Of a DNA stretch of 64,000 nucleotides, positions 39,458 to 51,843 are shown in pieces. Below the pieces are notes generated by a model. It ran no database searches. It saw only the letters and a program-made list of their open reading frames with translations, and had not been told where the DNA came from. Position 1 is the stretch's first letter. Each line of letters starts with the position of its first letter. This DNA is from Opitutia bacterium (GTDB lineage Bacteria; Verrucomicrobiota; Verrucomicrobiia; Opitutales; Opitutaceae). Position numbers and translations under genes: made by a program. The DNA lies in the NCBI GenBank assembly GCA_016190985.1, contig JACPPI010000005.1, forward strand, positions 94,710 to 158,709, read 5' to 3'.

Positions 39458-41572
39458 ATGCCAAACCCCTCCCGACTCCTCCGTCCGGCCCTGAGCCTGC
39501 TGTTCACCGTCACCCTCCTCACCCAAAGCTGGGCCAAACCCGCCGACATCGCGGGCTTTCAGGCCCAGGCCGCCCAAGCCAACGCCTCGCTCGTGCTGCC
39601 GGTCTACCCGCTTACCGCAGGCGAGATCAAGGCCCAGGCGGACAACGCCATCAAGGCCGCCGACGCGGCCCTCAACGCACTCGCGGCGCAGGACCACGCC
39701 AAGCTCACCTTCGCCAACACCTTCGGCGCCTACGACGCCATTACCGCCCGGGTCACCGACGTCTACCTGGTCATCAGCACCGTGGCCGAGTCCGCGCTCG
39801 ACAAGACCATGCGCGACACCGCCAACGAGATGTCGGTCAAGCTCCAGGAATGGAGCGTGGGCCTCGATTACCGCGCCGAGCTTTACCAGACGCTGAAGGC
39901 CTTCGCCGACGGCAAGCCCGCGCTCGACCGCGAGCAGCAGCGGCTGGTGGACGAACAGATGCGCGGTTACCGCCGCGCCGGCTTGGACCTGCCGGCCGCC
40001 GAGCGGAAGGAGGTCGAGCGCCTGCGCAAGGACCTGGCGGGGCTGGAGACCCAGTTCGCCATCAACATCAACGCCGCCCGCGCCCCCGTCGATTTCACCG
40101 CCGACGAGCTGGCCGGCGTGCCGGAGAGTTTCCTCAACGCCCCCGGCGTGAAGCAGGCCGACGGCCGCTACCGTGTCATGGCTAACATCACGTGGCACCG
40201 GGACGCCATCCTCGAGAACGCTCGCAGCGAGGCGACGCGCGTGAAGCTCAACCAGGCGCGGCTGAGCCTCGCGACGGCCAAGAACATCCCGGTGCTGGCC
40301 AAGCTCGTGGTCCTGCGCGCGGACATCGCGCACCGGCTGGGTTACGCCAACTGGGCGGATTACCAGACGGAGACCCGCATGGCCAAAACCGGCGCCACCG
40401 CGCTGAAGTTCGAGGCCGATCTCGTGGCCGGCCTGCAGCCCAAGTTCGACGCCGAGCTGAAGGTCCTGCAGGGGCTCAAGGCAGCGGAAACCGGCCGGGC
40501 CGACGCCGTGGTGGGCCTCGCCGACGTGCCCTATTACCAGAACCGCCTGAAGAAGGAGCGCTACGCGGTCGATACGGAGGCGCTGCGCGTCTATTTCCCC
40601 TACCAGGCGACCCTCGAGGGCATGTTTGCGATCTACCAGAAGATCTTTGGCCTGAAGTTCACCGAGGTGGCCGCGCCCTACGTCTGGGCGCCCGGCGTGC
40701 AGCTTTATGTCGTGCAGGACGCCGCGACCGGCGCGCCGATGGGCGCGTTCTACCTCGACATGTTTCCGCGCGAGGGGAAATTCAACCACTTTGCCTGCTT
40801 CCCCCAGAAATCCGGCGGGGTGATGGCCGACGGCCGCTACGACCTGCCGGTCGCGGCCCTGATGTGCAATTTCCCCGAGCCGACGGAGGGCAAGCCCTCG
40901 CTGCTCAAGCACAGCGACGTGGAGACGCTTTTCCACGAGTTCGGCCACGTGATGCACGGCATGCTCAGCCGCTCGCGTTTTGTCGCGCAGTCCGGCTTCT
41001 CCGTGCCGCGTGACTTCGTCGAGGCGCCCTCGCAGATGCTGGAGAACTGGGTGTGGGACAAGGCCGTGCTCGACACCTTCGCCGCCGACTACCGCGATGC
41101 GTCCAAGAAAATTCCCGCCGACACGATCGCCGCCCTCACCGCGGCGCGCCAGGCCACGGACGGTTATTTCAACCGCCGCCAGCTGGCCATCGGTTCGCTC
41201 GATCTCAAGATCCACACGCTCTCGGCGGATGACGCCTGGCTGGCCGACGTGGCGGAACTGACCAACGGCGTGACGGGCGCGATCACGATCGCCCCGCCGG
41301 CGGACACCGCGTGGGCGGCCTACATCGGGCATCTCGCCGGCTACGACGCCGGGTATTACGGTTACCTTTGGGCGAAGGTCATGGCCATCGACATGGCCAG
41401 TGTCTTCCAGACGGCGCCCGGCGGCTTTCTCGACGAGAAGGTCGGCCGCCGCCTGCGGGACGAGATTTACGGGGCCGGGCACACGCGCGACGTCGCCGAG
41501 TCGGTCGAGAAGTTCCTCGGCCGCCCCCGCTCGCAGGAACCCTTCCTCGAATACATCGGGATCAAGAAATAG
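39458..41572 (+). CDS. M3 family oligopeptidase (thimet-like), signal peptide
   Basis: DVETLFHEFGHVMHGMLS zinc motif. Confidence 0.92.
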   Translation: MPNPSRLLRPALSLLFTVTLLTQSWAKPADIAGFQAQAAQANASLVLPVYPLTAGEIKAQADNAIKAADAALNALAAQDHAKLTFANTFGAYDAITARVTDVYLVISTVAESALDKTMRDTANEMSVKLQEWSVGLDYRAELYQTLKAFADGKPALDREQQRLVDEQMRGYRRAGLDLPAAERKEVERLRKDLAGLETQFAININAARAPVDFTADELAGVPESFLNAPGVKQADGRYRVMANITWHRDAILENARSEATRVKLNQARLSLATAKNIPVLAKLVVLRADIAHRLGYANWADYQTETRMAKTGATALKFEADLVAGLQPKFDAELKVLQGLKAAETGRADAVVGLADVPYYQNRLKKERYAVDTEALRVYFPYQATLEGMFAIYQKIFGLKFTEVAAPYVWAPGVQLYVVQDAATGAPMGAFYLDMFPREGKFNHFACFPQKSGGVMADGRYDLPVAALMCNFPEPTEGKPSLLKHSDVETLFHEFGHVMHGMLSRSRFVAQSGFSVPRDFVEAPSQMLENWVWDKAVLDTFAADYRDASKKIPADTIAALTAARQATDGYFNRRQLAIGSLDLKIHTLSADDAWLADVAELTNGVTGAITIAPPADTAWAAYIGHLAGYDAGYYGYLWAKVMAIDMASVFQTAPGGFLDEKVGRRLRDEIYGAGHTRDVAESVEKFLGRPRSQEPFLEYIGIKK

Positions 41573-41597
41573 TCCACGCCCGCCCGTCGCGACCAGA

Positions 41598-41624
41598 CTG
41601 ATGTCAACTATTGGTTGACATCAG
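41598..41624. repeat. Hairpin, TATTG loop
   Basis: CTGATGTCAAC-TATTG-GTTGACATCAG. Confidence 0.95.
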
Positions 41625-41736
41625 CCCCCGGGGCCTGGGCGGTTGCAGTGCAAGCCAGCGGGCGGGGTCGGTCCCGCCTCAGGTGCTCGCAAACAGCTTG
41701 CCCGGAGGGCCGTTTCCATCTGCGAAGCCTCGGCAA

Positions 41737-41767
41737 TCAATTTGTAACGTATTGCGTTACAAATTGA
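41737..41767. repeat. Hairpin, TATTG loop
   Basis: TCAATTTGTAACG-TATTG-CGTTACAAATTGA. Confidence 0.95.
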
Positions 41768-41773
41768 CCGGGC

Positions 41774-41812
41774 TCAGACTGTCTTGAGCAGCTTGTAGAG
41801 ACGGGCGACCAT
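41774..41812 (-). pseudogene. Remnant of htpG 3' end
   Basis: Minus translation MVARLYKLLKTV* versus intact htpG end MVARLYKLLESV*. Confidence 0.8.
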
Positions 41813-41847
41813 CCGCCTTCGCAAGGCTACGGCGGACACGGTCGTGT

Positions 41848-43686
<1,839 letters not shown>

Positions 43687-43832
43687 GGGTGGGAGTGAGG
43701 TGTGAGAGGGTGGTTGAGAATGTCCCGTTGCTGGCTGCTGCCAGCCCGGGATTTGTCCCGGCCGTCGCCGGGCAAACGAAAAGGGCGGCCAACTTACCGG
43801 CCACCCGGTAAAAATCAAGGGGGAGGACCGGT

Positions 43833-44543
43833 CTATTTTATCCGGATTTCGACGATCTCGGGCTTCCTATTCTCGTAGGTTTGGATCAGAATTTCGAACT
43901 CCCGGCGGCCCCGGCCGAAGCCGCTCGCCTGGTTGTTGATGTATTGGCGGTAGGCGACGCCCTCGACCCGGTAGCGGCCTCCCCAGCCGGGCACGGGCTC
44001 GGGGTTTTGGAGGAAAATGTCGGAGCTGACCACGGCGCCGATGTTGGAATGGGGAGCGTCCTGATATTTGAAGTGCGCCTTGGCGCGTTCTTCCGCGAAC
44101 CTGGCCACCGCGTCCACCACGCGGTCGGCCCGGGCGGCGGTTTCGGCGGCGGCCTTGACGTTCAGGCTCCGGCTGGCGGCGCGCACAGCCTGAGCCTCCT
44201 CCTCCGCGAGCCGTTGGCGGCGTTCGGCGGTTTCGGCGGCCTTTTTCCGGTCGGCGGCCTCCTGCAGCTTCTCAGCTTCCGCTTCCTCCTTGGTCTGCGC
44301 GGGGCTCATTTCCCGCAGCCGCGCGGCGACGTCGTCGGGCAGCAGGATGGTGCGCACGCTGACCAGGTCCTTGTTGGCCATCAGCAGGGTCGTGCCCGAG
44401 GCGGTGTTGAAGCTTCGCACGGCGACATCGGTGAACAGCATGCCATCCTTCAGCCGGAGTTCCTTGAGCGGCAGATTGACCTCGACCACCACGGCGGCGG
44501 CCGGGACGGCCAACGCGAAGAGGAGCAGCAGGCGCGGGTTCAT
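43833..44543 (-). CDS. Exported hypothetical protein, coiled-coil
   Basis: Signal peptide MNPRLLLLFALAVPAAAVVV; Ala/Glu-rich middle region. Confidence 0.7.
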   Translation of the reverse strand: MNPRLLLLFALAVPAAAVVVEVNLPLKELRLKDGMLFTDVAVRSFNTASGTTLLMANKDLVSVRTILLPDDVAARLREMSPAQTKEEAEAEKLQEAADRKKAAETAERRQRLAEEEAQAVRAASRSLNVKAAAETAARADRVVDAVARFAEERAKAHFKYQDAPHSNIGAVVSSDIFLQNPEPVPGWGGRYRVEGVAYRQYINNQASGFGRGRREFEILIQTYENRKPEIVEIRIK

Positions 44544-44593
44544 GACCTCACCATAGGGCAACGGGCCCGTTCCGCAAGTCCGCCCCGGCCGCA

Positions 44594-45301
<708 letters not shown>

Positions 45302-45354
45302 TTTATTTGGCCACGGATGGAACGGATGGAAACGGATGCAAACCACCGAAACCC

Positions 45355-45437
45355 GTCATTCTGAGCGCAGCGAAGAATCCAGGATGATTCACGCTAGCGG
45401 TCGTCCCGCTGGATTCTTCGCTGCGCTCAGAATGACG
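45355..45437. repeat. GTCATTCTGAGC..GAAGAATCCAG inverted element (copy 3)
   Basis: GTCATTCTGAGCGCAGCGAAGAATCCAG...CTGGATTCTTCGCTGCGCTCAGAATGAC. Confidence 0.92.
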
Positions 45438-45448
45438 GGGAAAGTGCA

Positions 45449-46237
45449 TCAGTGGTGGGACAAAGACTTCTGGTGGTCTTCGCCGAGGTAGGCCTCGATG
45501 ACCTTGGGGTCGGATTGGATGTCGGCGGGCGAGCCCTCGGCGATCTTCACGCCGTAGTCGAGGACGGCGATGCGCGAACAGACACCCATGACGACCTTCA
45601 TCGAGTGCTCGACGAGCAGGACGGAGAGACCGAACTGTTTCTGGACCTGCTGGATCAGGCGGATGAGTTCCACTTTCTCCGACGGGTTCATGCCGGCGGC
45701 GGGTTCGTCGAGCAGCAGGAGCTTCGGCTTGGTGGCGAGGCAGCGGACGATCTCGAGGCGCCGTTGTTCGCCATAGGGCAGGCTCTTCGCCGGAGAGTCG
45801 CGGAAACGGAGGAGGTTGAAAATCTCCAACAGTTCCTCGGCGCGCTTGGTGACGGCGGCCTCGTCGGCGCGGAAGGCGCCCATGCGGATCAGCGAGTGGA
45901 TGGCGGCGGTGCCGCGGTGCAGGTTGCAGGCGACGCGGACGTTGTCGAAGACCGAGAGCGAGCCGAAGAGCCGGATGTTCTGAAAGGTGCGGGCGATGCC
46001 GCACTCGACGATCTCGTTGACGCGCAGCCCGGCCAGGGGCTTCCCGTCGAACATCACGTTGCCGGAGGTGGGCTGGTAAACGCCGGTGATGAGGTTGAAG
46101 ACGGTGGTCTTGCCCGCGCCGTTGGGGCCGATGAGGCCGCACAGCTCGCCGTCGTTGACGGTGAAATCGACCGCGTTGACGGCGGTGAGGCCGCCAAACT
46201 TGATGGTCGCCGAGTTGAGCTGGAGGACCGGGGCCAT
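45449..46237 (-). CDS. livG: Branched-chain amino acid ABC transporter ATPase
   Basis: LIGPNGAGKTTVFNLITGVYQPTSG, GIARTFQNIRLF, LLVEHSMKVVMG. Confidence 0.93.
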   Translation of the reverse strand: MAPVLQLNSATIKFGGLTAVNAVDFTVNDGELCGLIGPNGAGKTTVFNLITGVYQPTSGNVMFDGKPLAGLRVNEIVECGIARTFQNIRLFGSLSVFDNVRVACNLHRGTAAIHSLIRMGAFRADEAAVTKRAEELLEIFNLLRFRDSPAKSLPYGEQRRLEIVRCLATKPKLLLLDEPAAGMNPSEKVELIRLIQQVQKQFGLSVLLVEHSMKVVMGVCSRIAVLDYGVKIAEGSPADIQSDPKVIEAYLGEDHQKSLSHH

Positions 46238-47178
46238 CAGAGTTTCGCCTTGCCGAGCCGAAAGTTGAAGAGCCCCTGCGGCCGCACGATCATCAGCACG
46301 ATCAGGAGCAGGGAGTAGATGATCATGCGGTATTCGGCGATCGGGCGCAGCACCTCGGGCAGGAGGGTGAGCAGGATGGCGGCGAGGATGACGCCGAGGG
46401 TGTTGCCCATGCCGCCGAGGATGACCATGACGACGATCTCGATGCTTTTCGTGAAGTCGAAGCCGGTCGGCGTGATGGTCATCTTGAAGTGGCCGTAGAG
46501 CCCGCCTGCCGCGCCGGCGAAAAACGCACCGACCACGAAGGCCACGATCTTGTAGCGCGTGGTGTTGAGGCCGACGGCCTCGGAAGCGACCTCGTCGTCC
46601 TTGGTGGCGAGGAACCCCCGCCCGTAGGTCGAGTGGACGAGGCAGGTGACGGTGAAGACGGCCAGCGCGACGAAGGCGAGGACCCAGAAGATGGAGGTGT
46701 AGGCCGGGATGCCGTTGAGGCCGAGCGCGCCGCCGAGGTCTTCCACATTCTGGAAAATGACGCGGATAATCTCGCCGAAGCCGAGGGTGACGAGGGCGAG
46801 GTAGTCGCCCTTGAGGCGGAGCGAGGGGATGCCCACGCCCAACCCGGCCAGCGCGGCGCCGAGGCCGCCGGCGGTGAGCGCGGCGAGGAACATCAGGCCC
46901 TGTTGCAGGACGGTGCCGCCCTCCTCGCCCAGAATCCTGGGCCCGAGGAACAGCGAGACGGCGGCGGCGGCGTAGGCGCCGACCGACATGAAACCGGCGT
47001 GGCCGAGCGAGAACTGGCCAGTGTAGCCGTTCACGAGGTTGAGCGAAACGGCGAGGATGATGTTGATCCCGATGCCGATGATGACGTCGAGGTAGTAGGG
47101 ATCAATCCGGTCGGAAAAATACGAAATGCCGGCGGCGGCCAACAGCGCGAGCAGGAGGTAGAGGTGCGGGCGCGGCAT
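46237..47178 (-). CDS. livM: Branched-chain amino acid ABC transporter permease
   Basis: NLVNGYTGQFSLGHAGFMSVGAYAAA. Confidence 0.92.
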   Translation of the reverse strand: MPRPHLYLLLALLAAAGISYFSDRIDPYYLDVIIGIGINIILAVSLNLVNGYTGQFSLGHAGFMSVGAYAAAAVSLFLGPRILGEEGGTVLQQGLMFLAALTAGGLGAALAGLGVGIPSLRLKGDYLALVTLGFGEIIRVIFQNVEDLGGALGLNGIPAYTSIFWVLAFVALAVFTVTCLVHSTYGRGFLATKDDEVASEAVGLNTTRYKIVAFVVGAFFAGAAGGLYGHFKMTITPTGFDFTKSIEIVVMVILGGMGNTLGVILAAILLTLLPEVLRPIAEYRMIIYSLLLIVLMIVRPQGLFNFRLGKAKL

Positions 47179-47182
47179 GGTT

Positions 47183-48073
47183 TCAGACCTTCTCGACGGT
47201 GGACTTGCCCAGCAGGCCGGCGGGCCGGAAGAGCAGGATGATGATGAGGATCGCGAACGCGATGGCGTCCTTGTAGGTGGACCATTGGCTGCCGTTCACG
47301 AAGGTCTCGACCGTGCCCAGCAGCAGGCCGCCGAGCGCGGCGCCGGGGATGTTGCCGATGCCGCCGAGCACGGCGGCGACGAAGGCCTTGAGGCCGGGCA
47401 TGACGCCCATCAGCGGGTCGATCGACGGGTAGTTGAGCGCGTAGAGGATGCCGCCGGCGGCGGCGAGGGCGGAGCCGAGGCCGAAGGTGAAGGAAATGAC
47501 GACGTCGTTGTTGATGCCGACGAGCTGCGCGGCCTTGGGGTTGAGGGACACGGCGCGCATGGCGGTGCCGATCTTCGTGCGGTGCACGATGAACTCCAGC
47601 GCCACCATGAGGAAGGCGGCCACCGCGATGACGACGACCTGGTTGGAGGAGATGACCAGGCTGCCGAAGGTGAAATTGACGGAGGGGAACACGGCGGGGA
47701 AGGTGCGCGGGGTGGCGCCGAAGAAGACCTGGCCGGAATACTCCAGCAGCAGCGACACGCCGATGGCGGTGATGAGGACGTTGAGCGTGGCCGCGCCGCG
47801 CAGCGGCCGGTAGGCGAGCTTCTCGATGAGCATACCCAGCACGGCGCACCCGAGCATGGCGACGAGCAGCACGACGAGTCCACCCCACACGGTGTTTTCC
47901 GGCACGAGCCTGCCGAGGTAATAGCCGATGAAGGCGCCGACCATGAAAACGTCGGAATGCGCGAAGTTGATGAAGCGCAGGACGCCGTAGACCATCGTGT
48001 AGCCGAGCGCGATGAGCGCATAGATGGCCCCGAGGGACAGGCCGTTGAGGAGTTGCTGCAGGAATTCGGACAA
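47183..48073 (-). CDS. livH: Branched-chain amino acid ABC transporter permease
   Basis: LQQLLNGLSLGAIYALIALGYTMVYGVLRFINFAHSDVFMVGAF. Confidence 0.93.
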   Translation of the reverse strand: MSEFLQQLLNGLSLGAIYALIALGYTMVYGVLRFINFAHSDVFMVGAFIGYYLGRLVPENTVWGGLVVLLVAMLGCAVLGMLIEKLAYRPLRGAATLNVLITAIGVSLLLEYSGQVFFGATPRTFPAVFPSVNFTFGSLVISSNQVVVIAVAAFLMVALEFIVHRTKIGTAMRAVSLNPKAAQLVGINNDVVISFTFGLGSALAAAGGILYALNYPSIDPLMGVMPGLKAFVAAVLGGIGNIPGAALGGLLLGTVETFVNGSQWSTYKDAIAFAILIIILLFRPAGLLGKSTVEKV

Positions 48074-48165
48074 GCGTGGAACGGGAAAGTTACCCCGAAA
48101 GCTAGGGGCGCTGCGGGCCGCGGGTCAATGGTCGCGTTTCGGCCCGCCTGATCCTTCCGGGCTAA

Positions 48166-49281
48166 TCAGGGATCAATGGTCTCGACGAACTCGGTGCGGC
48201 CGTCCTTGACCCGCATCATGACGGCGGACTTGGTCGCATTGCGCTCCCGGTCGATGGTGATGCGGCCGGTGACGCCGGGGAAATCGGTGGTGGCGGCGAG
48301 GGCGGCGCGCACCGCGGGGCCGTCGGTCGTGCCGGCGCGGCGCATGGCATCGGCGCAGAGCATCATGGCGTCGTAGCCGAGGGCGGCGGTGCTGTCGGGG
48401 GTCTCGTTGTCCCAGCGCGCGCGGAACCGGCGGACAAAGTCCCGGACGTGGGGCGCGGAGTTGTCCGCCGAGAAGCCGGTGGAGTAATAGGTCTCCTCGA
48501 CGGCCTTGCCGCCGATCTCGACCAGTTGCGGGGCCTCCCAGCCGTCGCCGCCGATGACGGTGCTGGCGAGGCCCAGTTCGCGCGCCTGCCGGCAGATCAG
48601 CGCGGCCTCGGTGTAATAGCCGGGCACGGCGATCACGTCGGGCTGGAAGGTGCGCATGGCGGTGAGCTGGGCCTTGAAGTCCTTGTCGCCCTCGGCGTAT
48701 TTCTGCTCGGCGACGATCTCGCCGCCGAGCGCGGTGAATTTCTTGCGCAGCTCGGTTGACAGCCCGACGCCGTAGGGGGTCACGGGCGTCAGCAGCGCGA
48801 GGCGCCGGGCGTGCAGGCTTTCGCGGGCGAACTTCGCCAGCACGGCGCCTTGGAACGGGTCGATGAAGCAGACGCGGAAGATGTAATCCCCGATGGTCGT
48901 CACCTTCGGGTTGGTCGAGGAGATCGCCATCATCGGGATGCGGGCGTTCTGGCAGAGCGGGGCGGCCTCGAGGGAATTGCTGGAGGGATTGCCGCCGAGG
49001 ACGGCAACGACCTTGTCGCGGGAGAGGAGCTTTTTGACGGCGGTGGCCGACTCGCCGGCCCGGGACTGGATGTCCTCGACGCGGTATTCGACCGGGCGGC
49101 CGAGCAGGCCGCCGGCCGCGTTGAGCTCCTCGATCGCCAGCATGATGCCCTTGCGGCTGACGATGCCGAAGGAGGCGTCCTTGCCCGTGAGCGAACCGTA
49201 ATGGCCGATCTTGATCGGCTCGGCGGCGGGGGCGCCAACTGCCAGGGCCAAAGCGAGGAAAAACATCCGCACACCCGTCAT
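48166..49281 (-). CDS. LivK-type substrate-binding protein (copy 1)
   Basis: IKIGHYGSLTGKDASFGIVSRKGIMLAIEELNAAGGLLGRPVE. Confidence 0.92.
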   Translation of the reverse strand: MTGVRMFFLALALAVGAPAAEPIKIGHYGSLTGKDASFGIVSRKGIMLAIEELNAAGGLLGRPVEYRVEDIQSRAGESATAVKKLLSRDKVVAVLGGNPSSNSLEAAPLCQNARIPMMAISSTNPKVTTIGDYIFRVCFIDPFQGAVLAKFARESLHARRLALLTPVTPYGVGLSTELRKKFTALGGEIVAEQKYAEGDKDFKAQLTAMRTFQPDVIAVPGYYTEAALICRQARELGLASTVIGGDGWEAPQLVEIGGKAVEETYYSTGFSADNSAPHVRDFVRRFRARWDNETPDSTAALGYDAMMLCADAMRRAGTTDGPAVRAALAATTDFPGVTGRITIDRERNATKSAVMMRVKDGRTEFVETIDP

Positions 49282-49284
49282 CCT

Positions 49285-49387
49285 GCCTGTCCGCCATAGC
49301 CTTGGCGACGGCGGAAGCGAAGCGAAGGATCCAGCGGGATGGACGCCGATGGTCATGCTGCTGGATTCTTCACTGCGTTCAGAATGA
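49285..49387. repeat. Composite: CTTGGCGACGGCGGA fragment plus GTCATTCTGAGC element (copy 4)
   Basis: CCGCCATAGCCTTGGCGACGGCGGAAGCGAAGCGAAGGATCCAGC...GCTGGATTCTTCACTGCGTTCAGAATGAC. Confidence 0.8.
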
Positions 49388-49423
49388 CGGATCGGGGAAA
49401 TACATTGGCCGGAATGGGCGGCA

Positions 49424-50539
49424 TCACGGCGCGACGGTCTTGTGGAATTTCAGTTTGCCGTCGGTGATCGTGATGATGGTCGCGGGTTTGGAGGCGTTGC
49501 GGTCCTTGTCGATCGTCGTCGAGCCGCTGGCGCCGGAGAAATTTCTGGTGGCGGCAAGGGCCTCGCGGAGCTTGGGGCCGTCGGTGCCGCCGGCGCGCTT
49601 GATGGCATCGACGAGGATGTAGAGGGCGTCATAGCCAAGGGCGGCGTAGGCGTCCGGCGTTTCCCCGTTCCAGCGGGCCTTGAATTTCTTCACGAATTCG
49701 GCGACTCCCGGCTCCTTGTTTTCCGGGGTGAAATGCGTGGAATAGTAGCTGTTGTTGAGCGCGTCCCCGCCGATCTCGAGCAGCTTTTCCGATTCCCAGC
49801 CGTCGCCGCCGAAGAGCGGCATGGGCAGCCCGAGACTGCGGGCCTGCCGGGCGATGAGCGCGGCTTCGGTGTAGTAGCCGGGCACGAAGACGGCGTCGAC
49901 GTTGGCGGCCTTGATGGCGGTGAGCTGGGCGCGGAAGTCCTTGTCGCCCTCGCTGAACTTCTGCTCGGCCACCACCGTGCCGCCGGCGGCGGTGAACGTC
50001 TCCTTGAAGAACTTCGCGAGGCCCACGCTGTAGGCGCTCGAAACGCTGGTGAGGGTGGCGACCTTCCTTGCCTTGAGATCGGTCAGGGCGAACTTGGCCA
50101 TCACGGTGCCCTGGAAGTCGTCGATGAAGCACACCCGGAAGATGTAGTTGCCCTTCTGGGTGACGGCGGGGTTGGTCGCGCCGGTGGCGATCATGGGGAT
50201 CCTGGCCCCCTGGGCGAGCGGGGCGACCTCAAGCGAACGGCCGGAAGTCACTTCGCCCAGCACGGCGATCACCTTGTCGCGGGAGATGAGCTTCTTGGCG
50301 ATGGTGGCCGATTCACCGGGTTTGGATTGGTTGTCTTCGGTGATCAGCTCGATCGGGCGGCCGAGGACGCCGCCGGCCGCATTGAGCTCCTCCAGGGCGA
50401 GCTGGATGCCCTTGTGCTGTGACTGGCCGAACGTGGCGTCCTTGCCGGTCAGGCAGGCGAATTCGCCGACCTTGATGGGGTCGGCGGCGGTGAGCGCGGC
50501 GGCGGTGAGGAGGGCGAGCAGGAGGGCGGGAGTTTTCAT
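49424..50539 (-). CDS. LivK-type substrate-binding protein (copy 2)
   Basis: IKVGEFACLTGKDATFGQSQHKGIQLALEELNAAGGVLGRPIE. Confidence 0.92.
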   Translation of the reverse strand: MKTPALLLALLTAAALTAADPIKVGEFACLTGKDATFGQSQHKGIQLALEELNAAGGVLGRPIELITEDNQSKPGESATIAKKLISRDKVIAVLGEVTSGRSLEVAPLAQGARIPMIATGATNPAVTQKGNYIFRVCFIDDFQGTVMAKFALTDLKARKVATLTSVSSAYSVGLAKFFKETFTAAGGTVVAEQKFSEGDKDFRAQLTAIKAANVDAVFVPGYYTEAALIARQARSLGLPMPLFGGDGWESEKLLEIGGDALNNSYYSTHFTPENKEPGVAEFVKKFKARWNGETPDAYAALGYDALYILVDAIKRAGGTDGPKLREALAATRNFSGASGSTTIDKDRNASKPATIITITDGKLKFHKTVAP

Positions 50540-50549
50540 GGGGAAAGGG

Positions 50550-51683
50550 TCAGGGGTGGACAGCCTGGACAAAGCGGTAGGCGCCGTTCTTCACCGTGAG
50601 GACGACGGCGGACTTGGTCGGGTTGCGCTGGGCGTCAAACGTGATGCGGCCGGTGACCCCGGGGAAGTTCGTGGTGGCGGCGAGGGCGTCGCGGAGCTTG
50701 GGGCCGTCGGTGGTGCCGGCGCGGCGGATGGCGTCGATGGCGAGCATGACGTTGTCGTAGCCGAGGGCGGAGATGGCGTTGGAGTCGACGCCCCAGCGTT
50801 GCCGGAAGCGCTGGTTGAACGCGACGACGGCGGGCGCCTGGTTCTCCGCCGAGTAGTGGGTGGAGAAATAGGAGCCCTCCACGGCCGCGCCGCCGATCTG
50901 GATCAGCTCGGGCGATTCCCAGGCGTCGATGCCGAGCAGCGGCACGGCGAGGCCGAGTTCGCGCGCCTGCTTGCAGATGAGCGCGGCTTCCGCGTAATAG
51001 CCCGGCACGAAGACGCCCTCCACGCCGGCCGCCTTGATGGCGGTGAGCTGGGCGCGGAAGTCCTTGTCGCCCTCGCCATATTTCTGCTCGAGCGCCACGG
51101 CGCCGCCGCCGCCGGTGAATTTTTCGCGGAAGTATTTGGCGAGGCCGACGCTCTGCGCGGAGGACACCGAGGACAACACGGCCACGCGCCGCAGCTTCAG
51201 GGCCTCCAGGGCGAACTGCGCCATGACCGTGCCCTGGAAATCATCGATGAAGCAGAGGCGGAAAATGTAGTCGCCCTTGGTCGTGACCGAGACGTTGGTC
51301 GCGCCGGGCGAGAGGAGGGGGATGCGGGCGTTCTGGCAGATGGGGGCGGCCTCGAGCGTGCGCCCGGAGGTGAGGTCGCCCAGGACGATGACGACCTTCT
51401 CGCGGGAAATGAGCTTCTTCACGACGGTGGCGGACTCGCCCGGCTTGGACTGGTTGTCCTCGGTGATCAGCGCAAGTTTCCGGCCGAGAACGCCGCCGCC
51501 GGCGTTGGCCTCCTCGAGGGCGAGGACGGCGCCCTGGTGGACGCTCTGGCCATAGGAGGCCTCCTTGCCGGTGAGCGAGGCGAACTCGCCGAGCCGGATG
51601 GCCTCCCGGGCGTTCAGGCTGGCGGCCAGCACACCGGCGCCAAGGGCGAGCCAAACGCGGGGGGACAGATGACGGATGAGCAT
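50550..51683 (-). CDS. LivK-type substrate-binding protein (copy 3)
   Basis: IRLGEFASLTGKEASYGQSVHQGAVLALEEANAGGGVLGRKLA. Confidence 0.92.
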   Translation of the reverse strand: MLIRHLSPRVWLALGAGVLAASLNAREAIRLGEFASLTGKEASYGQSVHQGAVLALEEANAGGGVLGRKLALITEDNQSKPGESATVVKKLISREKVVIVLGDLTSGRTLEAAPICQNARIPLLSPGATNVSVTTKGDYIFRLCFIDDFQGTVMAQFALEALKLRRVAVLSSVSSAQSVGLAKYFREKFTGGGGAVALEQKYGEGDKDFRAQLTAIKAAGVEGVFVPGYYAEAALICKQARELGLAVPLLGIDAWESPELIQIGGAAVEGSYFSTHYSAENQAPAVVAFNQRFRQRWGVDSNAISALGYDNVMLAIDAIRRAGTTDGPKLRDALAATTNFPGVTGRITFDAQRNPTKSAVVLTVKNGAYRFVQAVHP

Positions 51684-51843
51684 AGGGGGAAAACCGACGC
51701 CGACCTAAAGGCAGCCGGGCGGGGCTTTCAACCCGCAACTGCCGGAACATGAGAGTATCGGCGCCGGCGCTTGTTCCCGCCCCGGGCGGCACCGGGCGCG
51801 ATTGGCTTTGCCCCGCCCCGGGCGGCTGTTTGACTGCCGGGGC

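Noticed and set aside
39155-41482. 775-aa minus ORF opposite the M3 peptidase and tRNA-Ser
   Set aside because: Overlaps a clear peptidase and a tRNA on the other strand; no recognisable motifs.
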